DNA of 64,000 nucleotides from Parelaphostrongylus tenuis (taxonomy: Eukaryota; Nematoda; Chromadorea; Rhabditida; Metastrongylidae): assembly GCA_019055375.1 (NCBI GenBank), contig JAHQIW010005259.1:62001-126000 (forward strand). The letters run 5' to 3'. Below the pieces are notes generated by a model. That model saw only the letters and a list, made by a program, of their open reading frames with translations. It did not search any database and was not told the DNA's origin. This document shows positions 37,145 through 50,069 of the stretch, piece after piece. Positions within the stretch are counted from its first letter, which is position 1; the number at the start of each line of letters is the position of its first letter. The translations under genes and the position numbers were made by a program.

Positions 37145-38348
37145 AAATGTGGAACAGAAACTTTTTCAGCAGACAAACTCTTAAGTTAAGCATTCAGACA
37201 TCTTCATTTAGAAATTGTTTCCATACCCGCGGAAGCTAACTCTCTGTCAATACAATTCACATGGCTCTGAAATAACGGTGATCTATGACTGGAGACAATA
37301 TCTTTTAGAATAGAAAAAAATCTAGCACAATTTCAACTCTTATACAATAATTCTAGAAATACTATTAGTAGAGAGAACCAAGCTTTTATACCAAAAGCGG
37401 TATTGAAAATGCGATGACATTGAAACGACAATTATGTGCACCATCTTTCGAGCGTGAGAATGAATTGGTAGAGACATGCCACCTGTTTCACTGTGAGGTT
37501 CAATTCGTACAGTTTTGTGATTTATTAATCGACAGTTATTACCGCCAAAATCATACGAAATTACTTAGATCACAGCGATACAGGTTTAGTAACATTGAAG
37601 AATGTCTATTACGAAACCTATGACAAAGTAAACAACACCGTTTATATGAAGAATAAATACCGGATGCCAACACCCCACAATAAGATCGTAATAAGAAATA
37701 ACGGGAAGAGCAGGAGATAACTATTTCGAGAATAATCACCCATGACAAGTTATGTTGACATTAGATACGAGCACGCCAAGTTGTAAAGATTGTCACTTGA
37801 ATTGGCGACACTCGTGTCTTTAACAGCTAGCAATTGTTGCCTAGAGCGATATCTTTGTGTGGGATTAATGAACCGTAGAACTACCGTGAAATCATGATAC
37901 CCTTTTTGACAAGCTAATACAAACAAAAGCCACAAAATTACAAATCAAAATCAGGATCTAATGACTAGACAACTACTCAAGAATAGATCATTAGAAACCA
38001 ACGGCACAAAGGATTAATAGTGGCTACAGAAAAGCTAAAATCAATAAAAGACATCTACTCCATCTAAGAAGGTTTGAAACTCACTGACTGGAAAAAATCT
38101 ACCATCTGGAAGCACAGCACTAACTCAAACCTAGAACTTTGAATTAGCAATTGAGCTGGCTGCTCAACTGAGAGCCCTAAGCAGATGGACATGAATATAT
38201 ATCCCCAAATGTTATAAAATTAATTCCATGTAATCAATGAGTATGCACTTTGATGATTTCAGTCAAAAAAGAAAAGTTCAGATGAAAAAAAGGAGAACTG
38301 CGTTGATGAATGTTTACCAGACGCAGAAAAATCTCGATACCCATCTAT

Positions 38349-39071
38349 TCAAAGGATACGTGGCACAATTACACCAGAATGATCGCCAGTACCGCAACGG
38401 AACGTCGCCTTGTAACGCGATGGCCGATCTCTGGCAAACATGCGAATTTCTGAAATGATTGTGTTTTGATGTTCTCAGTATAATTTTTACAGGGAGCCCT
38501 TTACGTATCCTAATACTTCTCAAAAACGGCTACATATTCAATCACCAAGCAGTAGAATTACTATACTCAACATTTTTATGGGTGAACTACTGTGGTGAGA
38601 AATAACTACACTTTAACGCTATGCTAAATACTTGTCCCGGCTTCCAACTTGTAAGTATCTTTTGCTAAAACTAGCCCGATTCGAAGACCGTCACGATAGT
38701 GACATCTTCCTATATTTTCACATAAGTTTACAAAGATGAAGCGCTTGTCAGCATAAAAACGCACATCACGACCAGGATAGCTTGTGGGAAAACGAGGTAC
38801 AATTTTCAAAAAGGAGTTACACCTATTTACCTATAGTTTACGTATGGCTCCCAACGCCTAACTTCGTGCGGCTATCGGACGAAACAACGTCTACTTCCGC
38901 GTTGGCTTGATTTGGGAGGGAACTCATTCGACAAATTATCTCACCGCTGTCAGCAAGTAATAGAGGATGATCGCTTTTCAGGATAATTATAACAGGGGTG
39001 GTTAACATCTCAAAAGATTTACAAAAGAGACTTTGTTCTACTGTTCTAAGAAATTCCCTCTCACTATCCAT
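38349..39071 (-). CDS. Unrecognised 166-residue protein, three exons
   Basis: On the minus strand, exon 1 is 39071-38863 (ATG), exon 2 is 38822-38632 and exon 3 is 38449-38349 (TGA). Introns are 40 and 182 bases and both junctions keep phase. The 40-base intron uses GTTAGG and AATAG; the 182-base intron ends in ATTTCAG. The predicted protein starts MDSEREFLRTVEQSLF. It has a short hydrophobic run (TPVIIILK), a middle with PRFPTSYPGRDVRFYADK and several cysteines, and ends with TFRCGTGDHSGVIVPRIL. No signal peptide, membrane helix or known motif is visible, so function is unknown. An in-frame stop lies just upstream of the ATG, and TTCTAG 13 bases 5' of the ATG could be a trans-splice acceptor. 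It converges with the receptor gene, 1.24 kb apart. The amino-acid make-up and phase agreement argue for a real gene; a decayed gene is the main alternative. Confidence 0.6.
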
Positions 39072-40184
39072 TTTGTGCTACTATCTAGAAGGCCTTTATT
39101 TTGGATTATAGCAATGGAACATAACAGTAGGTAAAAATGAGCAACAAATGATTTCTTGAAAAGGCTAACAGCGATTATAGTGGCGATTGCGAACCTTTAG
39201 TGTTATTCATAAGTAAGTAAGAGAAAAGGAATTTATATTGGTGTACAGTGGGCTAAAAGTGCAAGATGTGGACAGACAGTTCTTGCACAGGAGCAAGGAA
39301 CCAACGAATCCTTCAAATTATTAAAAGCCAACACATGGAAGCTTATCGTAATCAAAAAAAGGAACAAACATGCTGTACAGAAAGATGTATGGCAAAAAGA
39401 GAGAAGCGTTGATAAGATTAGAATCATCGTCGTTTTATACATTTAGATAGGGAACTGTAAGGTTGGAAGTGCTTTGTAATGAAAACGTGGTTGTTGGGTC
39501 GATTGCACTCTCGTGTTCACCAAATCTTCAATTCCTAGGATTTATCAAATTAGAATCAGACTTGTTTGGGAGGATAGAAGCATTGGTTTGATACACTGTT
39601 TCACCACCTTAAATCATTCATTGTATCACATGAAAATCCGTTCAGCCACCTCTAACAATGAATGCCGAAATCGAATGCGTAGGCAGTAAAGTAGAGATCA
39701 TCGGTACTTATCTCCTATCCGTGGCCATTTCCATCCCTTTGGGAAAAAGCGCTTTCTGCGTATTTGTAGAGCTTTAGTTGTCATTCGGTATCATCGCACT
39801 ATGCGCATTCGTTATCGGCTAGGTGTGCGAGTGGTTGTCCATCGATTGCGTGGTTGATTCATCGTGCACCTCGATTCACATGTGGCGTGCGATCTTCATT
39901 ATTATAATTGGGAATTTTTCTCCGCTTTGAAAAAAGCCTAGATAAAATACATGTCCCTGATACTTCAAGATTTCTTCTAGACGTCCATATGATTTTCGTG
40001 CATAGACTTCAGCCTAGTAGCGGCTTTATAATATGAAGTGAAAATGGAAAGCTAGGGAACGTTAGGACAAAGTTTTTTTAGAACTACAATACAAAAAAAA
40101 CCCTAGAAACCTCCACAAAACTGGAAAAAATTTCAAAGTAAATAACAGGAATACGCGTGCAAGCTTGCCGAATGTGAAATATAG
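39072..40184. other. No gene seen; likely 5' flank of the 166-residue gene
   Basis: No exon on either strand is supported. Any promoter of the minus-strand gene would lie here, but no motif can be named. Confidence 0.45.
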
Positions 40185-42335
40185 TTTTGTTCTTACTACT
40201 ACAGCGTAGTAGGCCTTTAGAAAAGAACAACAAAGCATTGAAATTGCCGAGATTCAAGCTATCGCATAGTCTTCAAAACTCAAAAAACAGAAAACGCATC
40301 TTCCCCAAAGGGTCGAAAGATGAGAGTGAAGTCGGAAAAAGCAGCAAATTATCAAACTACAGCAATAAAATATTGCCTAAGTTCCAATCTTGCTGATCTA
40401 TACCATTCTGTTACTAATTTCGTTCTCAGACAAAATTAAAAGTCGATTATCCCGACCACTTTGCCAACGATCCAATGTAGCACCAGCGAGACAAGGCACA
40501 AGAGTAGATGACTAATCGAACTCAGCATTAGGAAAAGCATCAGAATATACAGGTTTGATAGACCTCTGCGACTTTTATGCCCTTAAGAAGACTTCTCAAA
40601 TTTTGCATCAGTGAGAGCTGTAATTACAGTATTAGTTGCACTTCGGCAGTGATTCCTTCATAACTGAAGCTCCGGCTCATGTTAGTTTATGTGCAGATAA
40701 CTACTACAGGGAGTTCTTTTTGCCTATGGATTTATTGCAGAGAAAAAGCCATCAAGACTGCTCTGTTGAGAAAACAACGTTTAAGCGGCACATATAGGAG
40801 GTTCACTTTTTTCCTAAACGTTTATTTTGGTGCATAAAGGCTCCTTAATGCAGATTTTGCAATCAATTGGAAGCTGATTAACATATGGAAAAGTCATGAT
40901 GACTCAGGAAGAGTTACCCTCCCAGTCATTTGCCATTTGATCAATTTCAACAAACCTCGTAACAAAGGAAAACATAAAGACTCTGCTGAAGCATCTGTTC
41001 AAGACAAACTACCCCTGAATTAGATGCACTCCACGAGAAAGCTTGATGAACCAAAATTGACCATCAGAGAATGTGTGGTTTTCATGTACAAAATTTGTTA
41101 TCAATATACTGAGCTAATGGAAAGAATTTCTCATGAAAAGTCATCTTTTCATAATTGAACAGAGACAAAGGATAGCAAAGTGGAATTGGAGTGCTGAAGT
41201 GAGAAGATTAGAGGAGCATTACTATGATACTCGCATTTTATGAACGCACTCTTTTATGTAATTTACTATAGACTCAAGTTATTGGAAGCCACAAGGGTAC
41301 CTTTCCGTTTTCTATACCCTGTTTCGACCCCTCAGAAGGAACGCAATTTCAATGCTTTTTTGAAATTTCAATGATCGCTCGATTCGAAAGAATTTGAATT
41401 GTGTATTTTATTTCTAAAATGACGCTATTATTATGCTGGAATATCTAAAATAAGATTTTGTTCCTCATTCGAACATTTCACACTGAACAAAGCTATTTCT
41501 AGACTTTCGATAACTAATCGATAGATCAAAGTTGAAGGGTTCCCGTGATGTATTTGATTTCCAAAAGGAACTTCTTATTGCGCTGTTACAACCAAAAGAA
41601 GATTGAGTTCCGCAAATTGAGATAATTTTTGCCATCCGCACCTTTTTTTCAATCTCTTGAGAAAAACGCGTCTTTTGCATTTTCTAAAGTTTCAACAACT
41701 ATCTCAATTAATACCAACAGGAGTTATATTAAATCTATAAGATTAGCCGCTATATTGTTCCTCAATCATATATTTGTCGCTGAACAAAGCTTTTCCTTTC
41801 AATTCCCAACAATCATTCAAAAGCATAGATCTCGTTTACTCCAATAATGTGCTTGAACTTTGAAGAGAACCTTTTAGAGCGCTGCAGCAGTCAAAAGAAT
41901 GTTGACTTACGCGCAGCGCAGCATCGACATCAAACCACCGCGCTTGCCGTTATGTGTATAGGTATTTCGTAACGTGGCCGCTAAGATACGTGATTTTCCA
42001 GTGACAATTTTCCGAAATCCACTCTTCTTTTGATTGTAACAGGACAACAACAAGTCCTTTTCAAAAAAAAAAAAAACTAAATACATCATTGTGATGAGCG
42101 AGATTTAAACTATCGAAGGTTATTAGAAGTCTAAAAGAAAAGCTCTGCTCAGAGAGAAATGTTGGGATGAGAATCACAACCTTGTTTTTGCTGCTATAGC
42201 CCAATATCAAAACATTGTGGAAAGAAACTTTTCGTTTTTTCGTTCGAAGCTATCGACTTTGAGAGCAACTCGAAAACACGACTTTTTCAAAGGGTCGAAA
42301 CAGCGTGCAGATAACGGAAAATTATCGCCACAAGC
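40185..42335. repeat. Cluster of one inverted repeat family
   Basis: Related segments at 40,190-40,350 (+), 41,465-41,610 (-), 41,770-41,910 (-) and 42,185-42,330 (+) share a block like CTACTACAGCGTAGTAGGCC followed by GATTCAAGCTATCG. Further members are at 30,945-31,020 (+) and 32,150-32,300 (-). Opposed copies could pair as large foldbacks. I see no genes in the stretch. Confidence 0.45.
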
Positions 42336-42690
42336 ACCGGAATCTATAACCAATGATAAATTGCACGTATTAAAGAATTGTTAGTTCGTCGAATATGTGT
42401 TATACGTGTTAGTTATGTATACAATGTAATATTGTGAGGCAAATGATCAGGAGCATGATAATTGATACATAGGCAAAATTTTTGGTGATAGATTTCACAG
42501 CTGTTTTTAACGAAGAACTGCGCTAAATTACAATGATAAATCAACGATTTGCAAACATTCACTGTTAAACGGCCTTCTGAGTGATTGATTATTCTTTCAT
42601 ACTGAGAAGATATCTTAAAGCGTTCAAAACCAGAGTTCAAGTGCACCAGAGACACCGCCAGCCTCTTCATCAGGAAACCTCTCCCCAAAA

Positions 42691-42823
42691 CCACAGATTC
42701 CTCTCATATGGTAGATCTTACGCTAGTCGGTCGTGAGGCTCTTGCACTTCTTTAGAATAAAAGTAGGAGGTGGAATACCACTCAAAATCAAAAGCAATTT
42801 CGCGCTGAGACATAAAGAACGGA
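42691..42823 (+). repeat. Direct repeat, copy 1 of 2
   Basis: It begins CCACAGATTCCTCTCATATG and ends GAGACATAAAGAACGG. It matches 43,209-43,339 in the same orientation with scattered changes, about 520 bases apart. Confidence 0.7.
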
Positions 42824-43208
42824 AATGAACCGCTCGATAAACAGTTATTTATTGTAAACTATTATGCACAGACACTGATTTTGACGGATACAACTGAGGT
42901 AGCTTATGTTTGAGAAGGTCATCGATTTTATGTAAAAAATTCGACAAAAGATATTTTCGGAAAACATTCCAATGGTAAGAAAGGCATTTGATCCATTGCA
43001 TTACTTCCGCCTTGTCTCTCATGCACGAACGAAACTTCTGCACTCTTAGTGATATTTGTTAAGATTTCAAGACGACGATCTAATCCGACGTTTTTGAGAA
43101 CAAACTTCAGTATTTATATTCGATCCACACCATCATGCTTTAGAACGTAAATGAGCAAACATGTACTAATGTTCCTAGAATATGTTTGATTTTTCTGTTT
43201 CTCCGGCA

Positions 43209-43339
43209 CCACAGATTCCTCTCATATGATAGATCCTAGGCTAATTGGTCGTGAGGCTCTTGCACTTCTTTAGATTGATGATAGGGGGTGAAATACTACT
43301 CAAAATCAATTGTAATTTTGCGCTGAGACATAAAGAACG
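43209..43339 (+). repeat. Direct repeat, copy 2 of 2
   Basis: It shares GGTCGTGAGGCTCTTGCACT and most other bases with 42,691-42,823. No inverted ends or frames were seen, so its nature is unknown. Confidence 0.7.
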
Positions 43340-44429
43340 GGTTCAATCGCCGTGTTAAGCTGGAATTATACATTTTGTACACAGGTAAATGTTATTGTAT
43401 ATGTGTCTGCACATTCAGAGAGCTATTAGTAAACAATCGCCTTTCACAAATAAGAGAAAGCCTCATATAAAAATTATGATGTTCTTTTTGCTCTAAACCC
43501 AGCAGTACCTAATGAGCACTTCTGCTGCGCATTAACGACGAATGGAGGTCATACTTCCGCTCACTCGAGTTACATGACGACTGAAAGGTCAAAGATGACA
43601 CAAGTGATATATTCCACTAAGATCTCGATTAATGACAGAGGCCGAAGTGAGAAGAAAAATCTAATAAAGATTGTGTCCTCCTTTAAGTTAGATTCAGTAG
43701 CATCATAAAAACGTCAATGAGGTGAGATATACTTATCTCCAACTCATGAAAACTAAGAGTACCTTCGAAAGAGCTGAGCGAAAGAAGTGGACGCTTTTGT
43801 TAGAACCATAATACACATAGAGCAGCAAAATCCCTAAATTCAAATATGTACATTAATACTGAAGCACATCGTGTAGAAATGAAGAATAAGCGCGTAATAA
43901 CTGAGAGCTATAACTTACCGTTACAATGAAAGAGGTCTTTAGTGTAAGAGATATGTCAAATAAGTATGATGCAGAACAGAGTACTGTGTTGGACTGTCCA
44001 TGGACAAAAAGTTTTTCAGTGATGAGATTGTAGTTCCCATTTGACTACATCGCACGTCTGAAACATGTATGAACACAAGTGATTAGTCGACTCTGAAAGT
44101 ACATAAGGGTGGACTTTTCCAACAACGAATTTATGCGCAAACCGTGTAGAATAAATTCAACCAGTTCTAGAAAACAGAGTCATTATGAGTAACGAGTTAA
44201 ATGTTTTAATGAGTAGAATCTCATAGTCCATGAGAATTTCGTTCGTTATGATGTGGATATTTAAGTTAAGGAGATAGTGATAAGATATAAGCGATGTTAT
44301 TAGGCTGTTCAACTAGGTTGAGGAAGAAGTACCTCAACACCCGCGCAAATTAAATTTTAGGTTTGTTTCATACAGCATCGGTTATTGTAAATTCATAGGA
44401 ATATATCAGCAATTAAAACCAACTCTATA

Positions 44430-44785
44430 GCGAGCAGCTGGACCGAGTTTACGATGCGCTAAGGGATACGTACCCGACACTGATTCGCCGAAAGCGCGCG
44501 GTGTTTCAGCAAGATAATGTCAAACCTCACACCGCAAAGAAGACTAAGGAGCTTTTTGATGAATTGGACGAAATCAGGTCTTGCTACACCTACCATGCAG
44601 TCCAGATGTTAGTGGAACATTTCTTGCGTGGACACTGATATGGGACGTTTTATCATTTCTATGAGGCATGTCAGGAGTTTTTTTAATTCAACGCCCAAGG
44701 AATGGCGCGTTTCGAGCAGATCCGGAAGCTCGCAGATCGTTGACAGAAGATTGTGAGTAATGATTACTTTTACTTTGAAGAATAA
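44430..44785 (+). pseudogene. Mariner transposase relic, catalytic and C-terminal part
   Basis: The plus strand reads EQLDRVYDALRDTYPTLI, then RKRAVFQQDNVKPHTAKKTK, which holds the second catalytic Asp in the QDNVKPH block typical of mariner. A decayed tail follows (FEQIRKLADR, stop, QKIVSND). The third-aspartate block has been lost in a deletion. Confidence 0.7.
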
Positions 44786-44926
44786 CTATTGTTTTCAACT
44801 GAAGAATTTTCAGGGGATGTTAGGGAACTTTTTCCTCAACTTAATATAAGTAGTGACATTAGATTAATAAATAAAAATTTAGGTAACCAGAAGCAAATAT
44901 ATATCACGATTTTAGAGCTGTTCAAA

Positions 44927-45340
44927 TGCGCATTTTCTTGCAAACATTTTGGTATACAACTTACATATACTTGATATACTTGTTTTGAGATGGAACTGTC
45001 TTGGCAACAAATTTGCGTGGTAGTCATGCCCGAATAGCGAGTAGGGGAAAATGATAGTGAAGCCGCATCCAAAATTAACGGAGCTTCCTGTGGATGGCCC
45101 GAGAGCCACTGATCCTCCAGACTGTTCTCTCCAGCACTGAACTTCGTCAGCTACTTCCTAGCCGCTTTTCTGCATCGTGTCGTCGTCCTAAGCTCCCTGA
45201 GTCTTGCGTGTCGCTTCACTAGCATTTTCGCCTACGCGCCATTCCTGCATGAGTAGCAAGCGAACTTGTTCCTACGACAACTCCATCTTAGAGTAAGTAT
45301 AGATACGCTGTTTACCAAAATGTTCGCAAGAAAATACGCA
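44927..45340. repeat. MITE-like element with long terminal inverted repeats
   Basis: The 414-bp unit begins TGCGCATTTTCTTGCAAACA and ends with the near complement TGTTCGCAAGAAAATACGCA. The arms are about 85 bases and contain GAGATGGAACTGTC and its complement. The centre is GC-richer and non-coding. It lies directly 3' of the 44.4-kb mariner relic. Confidence 0.65.
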
Positions 45341-48109
45341 AATTAAGAATACCAATATCATAAAATTTCAATTGCTTCTAGTTGATAAATTTTGTGCTGA
45401 TTATTCTCGTGCCAAACTATAGAACGACTTAATAATAACAACAGTGATTGGTGAAAAACGTCGAATATGCAAAATACAAAATGCAAAATATGTACACAAA
45501 CAGTTATTACGAATAATTCAGTGACAGTCATAACGCCAAAAACCACTTAATTTGTTGTAAATTTAAGCCATAATTACTCTACACAACTATTTATTGTACA
45601 TGATTGTATTGTACTATAAGCACTAGTTAGACATATATTAAAAAATCAAGACCACAATATTCACATCAAAAGAACTTAAATTGCGAAGTTGAAGAAAACT
45701 AACAACGTAAAGTGAATCTGGCCTTTACTCGCCCTTAAACGCCACGCGGGTCTTAGGAACGTGATTACCCGTTCTTCTGCGGCCACTAGTTATAAAATTT
45801 ATCCACTAACAACAGTATTATTCCAAAGAGCGGTTGGTGATATACCACTAGTGAGAGTCTGGTGTAAGTACAACGAAATAGTTCGTTTAAGACAAACAAC
45901 CTATTAAGAACAAAGTTACAGCAACGATATTAAACAATATGTACAAATTCCTGACCCCACAGGTGGATTATGTAACAGGAGACTTTGTCTTCTCATGTGC
46001 CCAGATACTGAGATTCGGCAATTATATTCGAGAGTAAACAAGATGATGAATGATTGCTTGAAGCAACAAGATAGCAGGATCATTAAACAATGAGTGAGTA
46101 ACAAGAAGGAAGGAACAATAGGTACGCGGCCTCACAAAATTAGGACAGCAGTAAGAGTGACGGAGGGACTTGAGGGCACCGGCGTCGATGCTGAGTCATC
46201 GTTCTCGAACTTTTTGTAAGTACTGTAGCGGATGTGAGATGGAGCGCGGATGTTGTGGATGTTTCAGGACGTGTTCGCAAGTTCACCGGGGGAACGTACA
46301 GTGGGTGTTGTCATTGAAGGTCGGGGAAACTATGTACAAAGGGAGGTGATGAAATATGGGACTGCGCGCTTTACGCACGGTGGCGAATCCCACGTGATTT
46401 GTTGTAAAGCTCCGCCACCTGGTGGTCGTCTCCACTACCCTTCAGCACAGAGCGCAACTTGGAGATCATCCATTTCTCGGTGCCGATGTTACAATGATAT
46501 CAAACGGTATCAAAGGCAACGATCTACATACAATCACTGTAGATCCTGGTAGGTCTTCTCCGTGGCGCACCCAAAAAGAACTCAACCCAAGTTCCGCACC
46601 GTGAGCCCTATAAGATCGCGTTAATAGCACAGTAGTCCATAGGCCAAAAGGTATAAAACAGAAACAAAGCCTTGTGGGAGTTGCCATACTACTACATAGT
46701 GCATCTACTTGAGTGAAGATCAAGCAATACGAAGATGGTATTTCAAACTTAAATACTTAAAAATCCTAGCCTGGAATGGTGTGGTGAAATACAGTGCTGA
46801 CTTGATTCTCCTAACCTTTGGAAATTCAATGGCTAGTTAGGTCGTTTATGATCATATTCGAATTTGGGTTTAGCAGAACCTTTCTTCTGAAGCCATCACG
46901 CACTTTCGATGGTGAAATGGCTTCAAGTATTGCTGTGATAATAATTGGTGAGACTATTTTACTGTACAGTGAACTTCTGATGTTTGTCGCATTCCAGAAG
47001 CACTATTTTGCTACTGTATTAGACTTCCATGGGATGTTATTCCTGTAAGGCGATTAGCAACAGAACAAACAAACATGGGAGTAGTCCAAATTGTCATGAA
47101 AGCGATCTTTTCAGATCTTAGCCTTTACTAATATCTAAATGTTATAAAATGAAACTCGTAGCATTTATCTTTACGAAGTTAACTAGAGGAGATAGATATC
47201 AATTAGCCGTAAGGCACGGACAGATCCCATAGATCGAAGATCATCACAGATGACCGCCTTTCACCGATTTTTCTCTTCTTACAAGTATTCACTTTCAGTA
47301 TTCAAAAAACCGACAAGCCTTTGATCGAAAATGGTTAACTACGCGTTGAGGTGCGAGTCTTATTCTGATAATTTAGTGACGAACGAACGAATCAAATAGC
47401 GTTATTGCCACCCACATACACATGACACTGACAAGGAAACACAAACATCGATTGAGAGAGGCTTTATATAAAGTACCATAAAACATATCAGGTATTAATT
47501 TCTACTCAATGAAGTACGCAGCAGCATAAAATATGGAAAAGTAGTTAAGTTTAGTGTAGCTTTTTGAAGAGCAGTGCATGATTTCAATCGCTCGCGTTCT
47601 TCTCAATATGCGCACATCATTGCTGAGAAGATTCAAGTGAAAACGCGCTATTTCAAAACAAAAATGTCATCGTGTTTGTAGCTGCAGATTACTAAGATGT
47701 TGAGAAAAATAAGAGGGCAAAATGACCACAGAGAAACACGATGACATTTTTTCTTACCGGAGCGATCAACGAAAACCTTACTATGACGCCAGATGGACAG
47801 CATGGATTTGATGGTGTGATCAAGCTCAACGCATATTTACACTGAATACTGAGAAATGGAAGAACGATTTCTCAGAAGCAACCGGACTAACGTTACGCTG
47901 TGATTATGGTGAGTGTCATGAATCGAACGAAACAAAAGCAAAGAAGTGAGGAGACACGAAAAATTCGTCATATTTCCATCTACTGTCAGGAACAATGCGT
48001 CACTATCACAAGAGATCTCGCGCCCTTTCTTCGTTTGATCTTTTAGCCTGACCTAGGCAGCATATAAATAAGATCATCCGAATCATCCAAATAGACTAAT
48101 ACTACATAC
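45341..48109. other. No supported gene
   Basis: Apart from the GC-richer block at 46.1-46.6 kb, only short frames are present. Confidence 0.45.
46130..46640. other. GC-richer non-coding block
   Basis: GC content is raised across about 500 bases. A 100-codon frame at 46,250-46,552 has no recognisable product. CGCCACCTGGTGGTCG forms a short palindrome. It is probably part of a multicopy element; the boundaries are not clear. Confidence 0.3.
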
Positions 48110-48149
48110 GCCCAGGCTTTAAAGAAGGCGTGTCGCCGAAACGTCAGCC
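48110..48149 (+). repeat. Conserved stem-GAAAC motif, possible hammerhead-like relic
   Basis: CAGGCTTTAAAGAAGGCG, TGT, CGCCGAAACGTCAG has a perfect 4-bp hairpin (GGCG/CGCC) followed by GAAAC. It shares layout with 58,716-58,760. In hammerhead ribozymes of Penelope-like elements, CTGANGA precedes such a hairpin; here that side is mutated. Confidence 0.3.
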
Positions 48150-50033
48150 AAATTTCTACAACTACTTTACCAACCTCGCGTCAGCTAATCAAGATAAGTT
48201 TTCTCCATTTTCATATATCAATTGATTATGCCGAGGTTTATAGAAAGTCGAACTTTTGAATTTCCATCTACAGTTCGAGTAAGCTGAAGCGTGTTTCTCC
48301 ACACTACTGGCCAGACACCAAAACTTATCTCAACACCTAGGCAGCACCAATATTGATTATTAGAATCTCAAACAAAAATTTTTATATCTTCATGACAAAG
48401 TTTCTTTTTGAACGAAAATATTTTTCAAATATAGTGGTCAGTTTTAGTGTAAAGTGCACATAAAGGCAACTGTTAGAGATTGCCAATACAGATAGACATA
48501 TAAACTGTCTGAATTGTGGGAGGAAAGCAAATATAATAGCATTTCATAGTGTAGAACAACTCGTAATTCTGTATTTTCGCCCAACGGATGGAAAAACGAA
48601 TCTTTTTTCAACTGACAATTTACAAAATCAAGATAGGCATAGGGACATTTATCTCGAGATTAGGATTGGACAATAACAAGTCTTTCGACAAAAATTGAAC
48701 GCCTCTGGTTTCGGTGATCAGAAGAAATGTGGTGACAGTCAGCTGCTTGCACAGCCTGTGAATGCGACGATGGTCGTGAATTTGCTGGCAGTGTCACTTA
48801 GTAAGACAAGAACGAAAACAAACCACTGGACGAAAACAGAACACAATAACGGTACAGTCAGTGCTCGTCAGACAAAAATAGGAAGAGAAATTAGCTCTTT
48901 CATTTGAGAAAGCTGACACAGATTTAAAAAAATCGTTGAAGGACAAAAACGCCAAGAAGGCAAAGGGAAAAGTGACGAGCGATTGCAGAGAAATGACAAA
49001 ACAAAATTTCCAATGATAGAGTTCAAAAGTACACCTGAACTTTGTCGACGGATAGTATGAGAACGCTGCGATTGCCATCTGCTGTGTATCACAACAAAAA
49101 AATGAGCACAACGTTCGGTCTATGAAATGGCGATTAATATGCTTCAATCTCTCTTCACTACGCATTTAACATCGCAAAGCACGACTCAAAAACAAAATAT
49201 CACGATGTGCAATGATTTCAAGCTACTGTTGGCAGTTTCATAATTATATGTTGCTTTATACTTTCAATATACCCAGGTTTCGTCTTTGATGCGATGAAAT
49301 TAATCAGATGAGATAAGAGACATGACGATTCGCGGAGTGGCACTAAGCCACAGTACATGAAATGACACTGATCACCGCTCTCACGTATTGACGGTGTTCA
49401 TTAGTGATGATGGGGAGGGTAGATGTAAAGTGTAGGTGGAGCGAGACAGTAAAGTTGAGTTTTCTGGACGATCACAGCATAGGATCGACAACGTGACTCA
49501 ACAGGAATGTGCAGCGATCACAAAGGTTTCACAAGCGGTTTCGCAATGTTCGTTACCCAGGAAGAGAGCGAAGGCATATGGCACATTAGATTAAGTCAAC
49601 TCAATGACGATAAACAGAAAACAATGTAGGTATTCCAAATCGTTTCCAAAAATCAAAACAATTATTTCAAAAACTCCTGAGTGAATGCGCCATTGAATTC
49701 TGCGCTTATCATGTGTCATATTCCAGAGCAACCAGAAAAAAGTCTATGACATATAACAACACGTATGACTTTTCTACGGTATTGGCCACGTATAGTTCTG
49801 TCATGCTTACTGTAGCCATTATCTTATGAGCGAAACCGTTCCGTTCACCGAAAACAGATGTGCTGCTGATTCAGCATCGAATGTCTCGAACAAAAAAAAA
49901 ACCAAACTGCCATCGTTTTGACATTCAAAAACCTATCGATTTCTAAACATTCAAGTGATAAGTACAGCAATGTGTTAATATCTATTACATAACATAAAGA
50001 AATACAGACATGTCTCAAGTATTCCTCTATGGC

Positions 50034-50036
<3 letters not shown>
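48150..50036. other. No supported gene
   Basis: A 123-codon minus frame at 48794-49165 is Phe/Ser/Cys-rich without motif or splice context. Confidence 0.45.

Positions 50037-50066
<30 letters not shown>
50037..50066. repeat. (AT)n microsatellite
   Basis: Fifteen uninterrupted AT units, followed after about 70 bases by imperfect TACA/CATA repeats to about 50,190. Confidence 0.95.

Positions 50067-50069
<3 letters not shown>

Noticed and set aside
43939..44057. Possible minus-strand last exon (GTTTCAG acceptor, 38 codons)
   Set aside because: A second acceptor just upstream gives an equally good different frame, showing how easily such exons arise here. No partner exon.
48794..49165. 123-codon minus-strand frame
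   Set aside because: No motif, no splice signals and an overlapping plus-strand frame; composition is typical of random AT-rich sequence.
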